Source: BOG-224 sp963783505 (GTDB taxonomy: Bacteria > Acidobacteriota > Terriglobia > Bryobacterales > Bryobacteraceae). Taken from it: 64,000 bases of DNA. Under the pieces are notes generated by a model. The model saw only the letters and a program-made list of their open reading frames with translations. It was not told the origin of the DNA and ran no database searches. Below are positions 57,081 through 64,000 of the stretch, one piece after another. The number at the start of each line of letters is the position of its first letter. Position 1 is the stretch's first letter. The stretch lies in assembly GCA_963783505.1 (NCBI GenBank), contig CAWAOP010000025.1, forward strand, positions 186,001-250,000, read 5' to 3'. A program made the translations under genes and the position numbers.

Positions 57081-57485
57081 CTATTGCCCGGCCTGGACCT
57101 CGTTCAGCAGATTGGGGTGCCGGTCGAGCACCATGAGGAGTTTCACCAGCGCGAGCGGCGGCTTGGTCTTGCCGTTCTCGTAGCGCGAAAACGCATTGGG
57201 GCCGCCGCCGAAGATCGCGGCCGCCTGCCGCTGGTCGAGCGCGAGTTTCTTGCGGACACGCGCAATGAAGCCGGGATCGACAATGGAGGCGTTCACCTGC
57301 TTGTTGAACTCCAGCATCGCCGCGCTGACGCGTTACGATTCCGCCGCGGCGAGGACGCTTTCCCCGCAGGCCGGGCAGAACTCGCCGCGAACGGCCGGAA
57401 TCGTGGTCGTTTCGCCTTTGTAGGTGTACGGGATATCGCGCGTGTCGCGCACCAGCTTCCTCCCGCCGCAGGATGGGCATTTCAT
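57081..57485 (-). pseudogene. mqsA: MqsA antitoxin with an in-frame stop codon
   Basis: From the ATG at 57485 the frame reads MKCPSCGGRKLVRDTRDIPY with TYKGETTTIPAVRGEFCPAC, the MqsA zinc domain with both CxxC pairs, then GESVLAAAES followed by TAA (57333-57335). The same frame continues RVSAAMLEFNKQVNASIVDP and the HTH (LALDQRQAAAIFGGGPNAFS, RYENGKTKPPLALVKLL), the DNA-binding half of MqsA. The stop replaces a codon between ES and RVSAAM. A new start could express the HTH half alone from ATG 57317. The toxin gene upstream is deleted (see 57486). Confidence 0.85.
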
Positions 57486-57534
57486 GGCGTTCCTTGACGA
57501 CCGCCGGCTTACAGTGCGGCGTCCGTTTCTCCAT
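57486..57534 (-). pseudogene. mqsR: MqsR toxin remnant: first 13-14 codons joined to the last two
   Basis: The ATG at 57534 begins MEKRTPHCKPAVVK, the same opening as E. coli MqsR (MEKRTPHTRLSQVKK). MqsR ends ...VSFKEK, and here the frame goes directly from VVK to ER just before the MqsA start codon. About 80 codons are missing, which is a clean internal deletion of the RNase. Confidence 0.75.
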
Positions 57535-57544
57535 GGGACCATCT

Positions 57545-57559
57545 TAACCTACTTGGTTA
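57545..57559. promoter_or_regulatory. MqsA-type operator palindrome
   Basis: TAACCTACTTGGTTA has perfect TAACC/GGTTA arms, 11 bp upstream of the mqsR start. The known E. coli MqsA operators are AACCT-N2-4-AGGTT palindromes, so this is probably the old autoregulatory site. Confidence 0.65.
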
Positions 57560-57752
57560 GTTCTGCCAGGTCGGTCTCGATAAAGTTATCGTAAAAGTGG
57601 CTCAAAGTTGATAACATATTCTCTCTCCGGGAAGTGGTAGCCGGCCGCTCCAAGCTCTTCGGGACAACGGACACGACGCCGGCGCTACGGCCCGGCGCCG
57701 TAGAACCAGGCAGTTCAACTGCCACGAATAGTTCGAAACAAGGGAGGAACTG

Positions 57753-59318
57753 ATGCTTACTAGAAGACAGGCTCTCGGTTTGCTGGCGGGAGGCGGTCCC
57801 GCACTGAAACTCGCGCGCTCCGCCGCGCCCGAATTGCCCATCGCGGCCGGCCCCTTCAAAGGCACGCGCGAATCGCTGAAGGCGTGGCAGGTTCCCGCCT
57901 GGTATCGTGACGCCAAGTTCGGGATCTGGGCGCATTGGGGACCGCAATCCGCCGCCGAAGCCGGAGACTGGTACGCCCGCAACATGTACATTCAGGGCCA
58001 GCGGCAATACGATTACCACGTCAAGACCTACGGCCATCCGTCGAAGTTCGGATTCAAGGACGTGATCCCTACCTGGAAGGCCGATCGGTTCGACCCCGAA
58101 CACCTCATCCAGCTTTACAAGAAGGCCGGGGCGAAGTACTTCTGCAGCATGGGCGTGCATCACGATGGCTTCGATCTCTGGAAGTCCACGCACCAGCCGC
58201 GTTGGAACGCCGTCGCGGCCGGACCGAAGATCGACGTGGTCGGTCTCTGGAAGAAGGCCGCCCAAAAGAACGGCCTGAAATTCGCTGTGAGCGAGCATCT
58301 GGCGCCCAGCTACAACTGGTTCTCCGTCTCGCACACGAGCGATAAAACCGGCCCGCTCGCCGGCGTGCCCTACGACGGCGTCGATCCCGCTTACTCCGAT
58401 CTTTATCATGAGTACGCCAAGGACTATAATTTCGGCTCGGCCGGAACCGGGTTCACCAATAGCACGCCGGATGCGTGGAAACTGCACTATTACAAGCGCA
58501 TCAAGGACCTCTGCGATAACTACCAACCCGACCTCCTCTATACCGATGGCGGCATCTATTACGAGGAATACGGATTGGCCGTCGTAGCGAACCATTACAA
58601 CGTCAACGCCAAGCTTCATGGCGGCCATTGCGAGGCCATCTACACCAGCAAGACGCCGAAAGACTCCGAAACCGGAACCTGCATTCTCGACCTGGAGCGC
58701 GGCGTAGCCAGCGGCATCTCCGCCAATGCCTGGCAGACCGATACGTGCGTCGGCGACTGGCACTACAACAAGGCCGTATTCGAGGAACACCGCTACAAGA
58801 CGCCCAAGCGCGTCATCGACATGCTGGTGGACATCGTCAGCCGCAACGGGAATCTCATGCTGAATTTCCCGCTGCCCAACAGCGGCATGCCGGACGCCGA
58901 CGAGCTCAAGATCCTCGACGAAATCACGAAGTGGATGGCGGTGAACAGCGAAGGTATTTACGGAACCCGGCCGTGGAAGGCGTTTGGAGAGGGCCCCGTC
59001 GCGTCGGCTCCCCCCGCTACCGGACGCGGAGCCGGATTCAACGAGAGCAACCGGCGCGACCTAACCGCCGAGGAAGTGCGCTTCACCACCAAGGGCGCGA
59101 ATCTTTATGCATATGTGATGGGGTGGCCGGCAAAGGAAGCCGTCGTCAAAGCCCTATCGACCAAGAGCGCGGTGGCGCCGTTCAAGGTGAAGAACGTCGA
59201 GCTGATGGGCTTCAAGGGCAAGGTGAAATGGACCCAGGATGAGAAGGGTCTCACCGTCGAATTGCCGCAGCAGAAGCCGAGCGACCATGCGATTGGCTTG
59301 AAGGTGTTCGGCGCGTAG
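57753..59318 (+). CDS. Alpha-L-fucosidase, GH29 (copy 1, intact)
   Basis: The 521-residue protein begins TRRQALGLLAGGG, a twin-arginine-like leader (TRRQAL), and is probably exported folded. GH29 landmarks: WYRDAKFGIWAHWGPQS, FGFKDVIPTWKADRFDPEHL, KYFCSMGVHHDGFDLWKSTH (HxDGF) and PDLLYTDGGIYYEEYG with the nucleophile Asp near residue 265. A C-terminal beta domain (EEVRFTTKGANLYAYVMGWP) ends GLTVELPQQKPSDHAIGLKV. It releases L-fucose from glycans. It is followed by a second, broken GH29, a FucP permease and a fucokinase. GGGAGGAACTG precedes the ATG. Confidence 0.94.
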   Translation: MLTRRQALGLLAGGGPALKLARSAAPELPIAAGPFKGTRESLKAWQVPAWYRDAKFGIWAHWGPQSAAEAGDWYARNMYIQGQRQYDYHVKTYGHPSKFGFKDVIPTWKADRFDPEHLIQLYKKAGAKYFCSMGVHHDGFDLWKSTHQPRWNAVAAGPKIDVVGLWKKAAQKNGLKFAVSEHLAPSYNWFSVSHTSDKTGPLAGVPYDGVDPAYSDLYHEYAKDYNFGSAGTGFTNSTPDAWKLHYYKRIKDLCDNYQPDLLYTDGGIYYEEYGLAVVANHYNVNAKLHGGHCEAIYTSKTPKDSETGTCILDLERGVASGISANAWQTDTCVGDWHYNKAVFEEHRYKTPKRVIDMLVDIVSRNGNLMLNFPLPNSGMPDADELKILDEITKWMAVNSEGIYGTRPWKAFGEGPVASAPPATGRGAGFNESNRRDLTAEEVRFTTKGANLYAYVMGWPAKEAVVKALSTKSAVAPFKVKNVELMGFKGKVKWTQDEKGLTVELPQQKPSDHAIGLKVFGA

Positions 59319-59423
59319 CGCCGCGTTCATAGAGGGCGCGCAAAGACAAGGTCGATGACCGAGTATCGAAACGACCGAAGCCATTTCGAGTAGCTCGCCG
59401 AGAAGATATTCGCAGGGAGACTT

Positions 59424-60978
59424 ATGAGGCTCACCAGACGTCAGGCCATGGCAGCCATAGCCGCGCCGGCAATTCTCACGCGCGCGCGCGCCGCAGGCGA
59501 GCAATTGGATATCGCCGCGGGTCCATTCAAGGGCACGCGGGAATCGCTTAAGACCTGGCAGGTCCCCACTTGGTACCGCGACGCCAAGTTCGGCATCTGG
59601 GCGCATTGGGGGCCGCAATCCGCCGCCGAAGCAGGCGATTGGTACGCGCGCAACATGTACATCCAAGGCCAGCGGCAGTACAACTACCACGTCAAGACCT
59701 ACGGTCACCCCACGAAATTCGGATTCAAGGACGTGATTCCCACCTGGAATGCGGCTAAGTTCGACGCCGACAACCTCATCGGGATGTACAAGAAGGCCGG
59801 GGCCAAATACTTCTGCAGCATGGCGGTGCACCACGACGGGTTCGACCTCTGGAAGTCCGCTCACCAGCCGCGCTGGAACGCCGTCGCGATGGGGCCGAGG
59901 AAAGACATTGTGGGCTATCTAAGCAAGCCGCGGCGAAACACGGGCTCCGCTTCGCCGTGAGCGAGCACCTGGCGCCCAGCTATCACTGGTTCTCGCCTTC
60001 GCACACGAGCGATAAGACGGGCCCGCTGGCCGGCGTGCCCTACGACGGCGCCGACCCCGCCTACGCCGACCTCTATCACGACCTGCCAAAAGACTATCCC
60101 TATGGCCAGCAGGTCAACGACCGCCAGGCGCCGGATCCCTGGAAGCAGCACTACTTCAAACGCATCAAGGACCTGGTGGACAACTATGAGCCGGACCTGC
60201 TCTACATGCGACGGCGACATCTTCTTCGAAGAATACGGCCTGGCTCTGGTAGCGAATCTTTACAATTTGAGCGCCAAACGCCACGGCGGGCGCTGCGAAG
60301 CCATTTTCACCAGCAAGAAGCCGGAGGATTGCGAAATCGGGACTTGCGTCCAGGACTGGGAGCGCGGCGTGGCCGGCGGCATTCCCGCCAACCCGTGGCA
60401 AACCGATACCTCCGTCGGCGACTGGCACTACGACAAGGCCGATCTCGAACAACAGGTACAAGACGCCCAAGCGCGTGATCGACATGCTGGTCGATATCGT
60501 CAGCCGCAACGGCAACCTGATGCTGAATTTTTCGCTGCCCAATAGCGGCGAGCTGGACGCCGACGAATTGAAGGTCCTCGACGAGATCACGCGCTGGATG
60601 GCGATCAACAGCGAAGGCATTTACGCGACGCGTCCCTGGAAGATCTTCGGTGACGGGCCGGTGGCGGCCGCGCCGGCCTCCGGACGCGGCGCCCGGTTCA
60701 ACGAGGCGGGACGCCGAGACTTCACCGCCGAGGAAGTGCGCTTCACGACGAAGGGCAGCATTCTGTACGCATTCGTGATGGGTTGGCCGGAGAAGCGGGC
60801 CGTGATCAAGCCGCTCTCCACCACGAGCGGCGTGGCGCAAATGAAAGTCAAAAACGTCGAATTGCTGGGCTTCAAAGGCAAAGTGAAATGGACCCAGGAT
60901 GAGAAGGGTCTCACCGTCGAGTTGCCTGGGCAGAAACCCAGCGATCATGCGATCGGCCTGAAAGTATTCGGCGCTTAG
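59424..60978 (+). pseudogene. Alpha-L-fucosidase, GH29 (copy 2, three frameshifts)
   Basis: This tandem paralogue is easily aligned with copy 1: RRQAMAAIAAPAILTRARAA leader, WYRDAKFGIWAHWGPQS, FGFKDVIPTWNAAKFDADNL, HHDGFDLWKSAHQPRW, DLLYxDGDIFFEEYGL, EEVRFTTKGSILYAFVMGWP. Frame breaks lie near 59935 (one base short in AAGCC), 60207 (one extra base in TACATGCGAC) and 60452 (one extra A in GAACAACAGG). Repairing them restores an uninterrupted 515-residue enzyme with all catalytic residues. The single-base nature suggests assembly errors, but three in 1.5 kb with a clean neighbour leaves decay possible. The last 120 bp nearly match copy 1. Confidence 0.82.
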
Positions 60979-61063
60979 CATTTGTCAGGAGACAACCGTG
61001 ACAGAAAGCCTGGGCGGCGACTCCGGGCGGGACAATGGGTTTCAGGTTTGTATCGGTCCCGTT

Positions 61064-61135
61064 ATGAAGGAAGCCCTTATCCGCAAGGACGAAAATCGGA
61101 GTGATTGCCTCGTATCAAGGCACGGCCCGGCGCCC
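61064..61135 (+). repeat. Dispersed repeat, copy of 25300-25374
   Basis: ATGAAGGAAGCCCTTATCCG and on encodes MKEALIRKDENRSDCLVSRH, parallel to the minus-strand repeat at 25374. A GGCACGGCCC/GGGCCGTGCC hairpin follows at 61120-61153. It fills the gap between the GH29 and permease genes together with a REP-like stem. Confidence 0.4.
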
Positions 61136-61216
61136 TCTGGGGGCCGTGCCGATCAGCGGCGGGAAATGACCGGGCTTCAGCCCCTGGCAGGAGAAGAGGA
61201 AACCAAGAGGAGATAG

Positions 61217-62795
61217 ATGTCCAACCGCACAAGCGCATCCAAAGGACTGTTCATAGGAGAGGACGGCGGCAGCCTGCTGTTTACCTTCATCCTGGTCAGT
61301 TCGCTGTTCCTTCTCTGGGGAGTGTGCAACGGCATGATCGACGTCATGGACAAGCACTTCCAGGAGGAACTGAGCTTAAGCAAGTCGCAATCGGCCTGGG
61401 TGCAGTTCGCCCACTACCTGGGATATTTCCTCATGGCGATTCCCGCCGGCCGGCTGGCCACTAAGTTGGGCTATAAGGGAGGCATCATCACGGGTCTGCT
61501 GATTGTCGCCACGGGCGGACTCTGGTTCATACCGGCTACCCACATCAACGCGATGGTGCACACCGGCGGCGTCTCGCCGGCCGTCGCGTTCATAGGATAC
61601 CTGGCCGGCGTCTGCGCCATCGCTACGGGCTTGACGTTTCTAGAGACCATCGCGAACCCGTACACCACCGTGCTCGGGCGATAGACGTTACGCGGCCACG
61701 CGGATCAACCTCGCTCAGTCCTGCAACGGCGTGGGCTGGATCTTCGGCCCGATCATCGGCAGCTTGTTCTTCTATTCCAAAGACGCCGCCGGGCGCAGCA
61801 CCGGGAACGAGACGCTCTACATTCCGTATGCCGCAATCGCCGTGGTGGTCATCTTATTGGCCGTGGTCTTTTATTTCGCCCGCGTGCCCGACATCAAAAC
61901 GCACGATGAGTACCACCTCGATGACGGGACGGGCGGCGCGGCCCGTTCCATCTGGTCGCATCCGCATTTCGTTGGCGCCGTGGCGGCGCAGTTCTTCTAT
62001 GTCGCCGCGCAGGCCGGGATTTTCAGCTTCTTCATTAATTACATGGTGGCGGAGCCTCCGGCTATTCCGGCCTCGTGGAGCGCCGGATTGAACGGCGTGG
62101 CCGCGCACGCGGGCGTGCTCCGCGATTGGCTTTCGGGGTGGTTTGAGTTGAACGCCCACGGCGTGCTCGCTATCAGCGACAAAGGCGCGTCCAACCTAGC
62201 CGCGGTTGGATTCGTCTGTTTTCTGATCGGCCGGTTTACGGGCGCGGCCGTGCTAAAGAAAGTCGCGGCGCATAAGATCCTCGGGCTCTACGCGGTGGCG
62301 AACGTGGCCGTAACGCTGCTTGTGTTCCTGAAGCTGGGCTGGCTGTCGGTGGCCTGCGTATTCCTGAGCTACTTCTTCATGTCCATTATGTTCCCGACGA
62401 TTTTCGCGCTCGGGATCCACGGGCTGGGCGCGCGCGCCAAAAAGGCCTCTTCGTTCATCGTGATGGCCATCATGGGTGGCGCGGTTCTGCCCAAGCTCAT
62501 GGGCTACGTGGCGGATAAGTCGGACATGTCGCGCGGCTTCATCGTCCCGATGTTCTGTTTCGCGCTGGTAGCTTTCTACGGATTCAATTGGCCGAGATTC
62601 AGCAAAGCGGAATCGCTCAACGGCGCCCGGCTACGGCGGGACGCTAGTGTGGAGACGGCAATAGAAAGGGCGCGATATGTTAGTGGGACAGGCGATCGCC
62701 TTTTGTCGCCTGTCTCTCCGGAACGAGCCAACAGGCCACGGGAAACGATGGCCTGTCCCACCGCGCGGCGTGCGCCACGTCGCAGCGAGGTTTGA
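61217..62795 (+). CDS. fucP: L-fucose:H+ symporter-like MFS permease (FucP family), one frameshift
   Basis: Frames 61217-61675 and 61680-62795 together form a 12-helix FHS-family transporter. Landmarks: LLWGVCNGMIDVMDKHFQEE in TM1, LGYFLMAIPAGRLATKLGYK, GLTFLETIANPYTTVLG then RYAATRINLAQSCNGVGWIF, and MSIMFPTIFALGIHGLGARA with KKASSFIVMAIMGGAVLP. The frames join if one G is removed from CTCGGGCGATAG near 61679 (LGDRRYAATR). It sits between fucosidases and fucokinase, so L-fucose is the likely cargo. The final 39 residues come from a hairpin repeat (62683-62761) and are unlikely to be functional. Confidence 0.88.
62683..62761. repeat. 79-bp inverted-repeat element inside the fucP 3' end
   Basis: GTGGGACAGGC (62683-62693) and its exact complement (62751-62761) bound a small element with inner GGCGATCGCC and GGCGAC-type stems. 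It is read through by the fucP frame and is related to the GTGGGGCAGGC hairpins elsewhere. Confidence 0.55.
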
Positions 62796-62800
62796 GAAAC

Positions 62801-64000
62801 GTGACCCCTATCGGTTCCTGGGATTACCTCGTGCTCACCGCTTCCAATGACCTGCAGGCGCGGGCCTACGAGGGCCAGTTGCGCGCCCGTCGCGATTTGG
62901 GTCTGCTCGCGGATGTCCGCGAGACGCTCGTGATCCCCGATCTGGAGGGCAAACGCATCGGCAGCGGAGGCAGCACGCTGTACTGCCTGATCGAGATCCT
63001 CCGCAGGGAGTGCGCTCGGCGCGGGGTCGTCGCCACGCCGGACGGCATCCGCGATGCGCTCCGCGGCCTTCGGATTCTCATTGTTCATGCGGGCGGCGAT
63101 TCGCGGCGCCTCCCGGCATACGGACCATGCGGCAAGATCTTCGTCCCTCTTCCGGGGAATAGTGACTCTCCATTGCCGCCGGCGTTGTTCGACCGGCTCG
63201 TCCCCGCCTTCCTGGCGCTTCCCACGGGACCTCCCGGCTCGGGACAAGTGGTAGTGACTTCCGGCGATGCGCTCATCCGTTTCGACGCGCGCGGCGTCAC
63301 GTTGAGCCATCCAGGTCTCATCGCTCTGGGAGCCTATGCCACGCCTGAGGAGGCCAGCCGTCACGGCGTGTTCTGCGCGGGGCCCGATGGGGTTGTCACT
63401 CGCTACCTCCAGAAGCCGTCAATCGAAACTCAGCGTCGCGCAGGCGCGATCGACGCCCAGGGCCGCACGGCGCTCGATATCGGCGTGATGCACATGGACG
63501 GCGAAACCTCGGCGGCGTTGCTTGCCGCCTTCGGGGCCGAGGCCGCCGGGGATTCCGCACTCGATTTCAACTCGCCGGCGCGCGCCCGAGTCCTCGACTG
63601 GGGCGTCGACCTCTATCGCGAAATCTGTTGCGCTCTGGGAAGCGAAGCAACCCTTGAATCTTATATCGAGGGCGCTCGCGCCAGCGGTTCCACGTGGCCT
63701 CCCGATCTGCTGGCCACGGTCTTTCCCGCCCTGCGCCAGATACCGCTTCACGTCGAGCTTTTCCCTGAGTGCCGTTTCTTGCATTTCGGCTCGACCCGCC
63801 AGTTGATGGAGAGCGGACTGGCCCTCGTTGAAGAGGATGAGGGCCGGCCGTCATCGACGGTCTTGCAGGTCAACACTCTCGTTGAAGGCGCCGGGCATAT
63901 CGCCGGGACCGACTCATGGGTGGAGGGATGCCGGATCGCCGCGCCGTTGACGCTCGAGGGGCGGAACGTGGCCGTCGGCGTCGATGTGCGAACGGAGTTG
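62801..64000 (+). CDS. fkp: Fucokinase/fucose-1-phosphate guanylyltransferase (Fkp-like), N-terminal part
   Basis: A frame from GTG 62801 runs open to the window end (400 codons). It shows the GDP-fucose pyrophosphorylase half of Fkp: ADVRETLVIPDLEGKRIGSG with GSTLYCLIEILRRE, the nucleotide motif IVHAGGDSRRLPAYGPCGKI and FVPLP, SGDALIRFDARGVTLSHPGL, and later ALDFNSPARARVLDWGVDLY. In Bacteroides Fkp this half is followed by a GHMP kinase half that makes fucose-1-phosphate; the kinase half would lie beyond the window. It starts 5 bp after the fucP stop. The product GDP-fucose feeds glycan fucosylation. Confidence 0.85.
   Translation, partial: MTPIGSWDYLVLTASNDLQARAYEGQLRARRDLGLLADVRETLVIPDLEGKRIGSGGSTLYCLIEILRRECARRGVVATPDGIRDALRGLRILIVHAGGDSRRLPAYGPCGKIFVPLPGNSDSPLPPALFDRLVPAFLALPTGPPGSGQVVVTSGDALIRFDARGVTLSHPGLIALGAYATPEEASRHGVFCAGPDGVVTRYLQKPSIETQRRAGAIDAQGRTALDIGVMHMDGETSAALLAAFGAEAAGDSALDFNSPARARVLDWGVDLYREICCALGSEATLESYIEGARASGSTWPPDLLATVFPALRQIPLHVELFPECRFLHFGSTRQLMESGLALVEEDEGRPSSTVLQVNTLVEGAGHIAGTDSWVEGCRIAAPLTLEGRNVAVGVDVRTEL

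Noticed and set aside
57549..58790. 413-codon open frame antisense to the GH29 gene
   Set aside because: It is a low-complexity shadow of an intact fucosidase, although its last residues near 57549-57615 (SHFYDNFIETDLAELTK) look protein-like and may be a separate short remnant.

Overview
The window is about 64 kb of high-GC bacterial chromosome. It most resembles the Acidobacteriota lineage around Candidatus Solibacter/Bryobacter. The support is three full-length TIGR03435 proteins (one a tandem double) plus a fourth fragment, one secreted protein ending in a TIGR03437 domain (both families were defined on Solibacter), a Ser/Thr kinase-TolB propeller gene, and many short intergenic hairpin repeats. 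No rRNA, tRNA or CRISPR array was seen.

Layout. 1-4.3 kb: the end of an SDR gene, a wrecked kinase-propeller gene, a PH-domain protein and a secreted protein. 4.4-9.4 kb is a mobile-element zone: two 439-bp inverted-repeat elements that look identical, one empty and one split by a 1.9-kb group II intron, then an IscA/ErpA-type gene and an IS4-family insertion with a 12-bp target duplication. 9.5-15.9 kb: an ECF sigma/anti-sigma operon, a DUF4352 lipoprotein and smc. 16-25 kb: two TIGR03435 genes, a DUF4160-DUF2442 pair, a decayed aldo/keto reductase, PepSY-like and M23/S9 peptidase genes, and DinB. 25-35.5 kb: a regulator-like gene with operator palindromes, an orphan nuoM, a membrane PAS-LuxR protein and an RND metal-efflux operon (TolC, membrane fusion protein, pump).

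35.6-39.4 kb holds a type II restriction-modification island: a C5 methyltransferase, a SacI-like endonuclease and a Vsr nuclease. 39.5-43.8 kb has a membrane-stress cluster (PspA, flotillin, NfeD) and an XRE regulator. 43.8-48.4 kb is an accessory region with two solitary HicB genes, a HigB with a truncated HigA, and a three-gene set: a secreted 12-cysteine miniprotein, a membrane-anchored CPHC thioredoxin-fold protein and a double TIGR03435 protein. I consider this set the best candidate for an undescribed system. 48.3-54.3 kb: flgB-flgC-fliE, a methyltransferase with a signal peptide, a cupin, secG, and a nucleotide-sugar epimerase/GHMP kinase/LacI operon. 54.9-64 kb: a TIGR03437 beta-helix protein, a deleted mqsRA locus, and an L-fucose locus (two GH29 fucosidases, a FucP-type permease, a fucokinase/GDP-fucose pyrophosphorylase).

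Many otherwise conserved genes need a single-base repair, often removal of one extra base, while smc, nuoM and the methyltransferase are clean. Some frameshifts are therefore probably assembly errors, but the kinase, the aldo/keto reductase and mqsRA look truly decayed. All comparisons and translations were made by eye.
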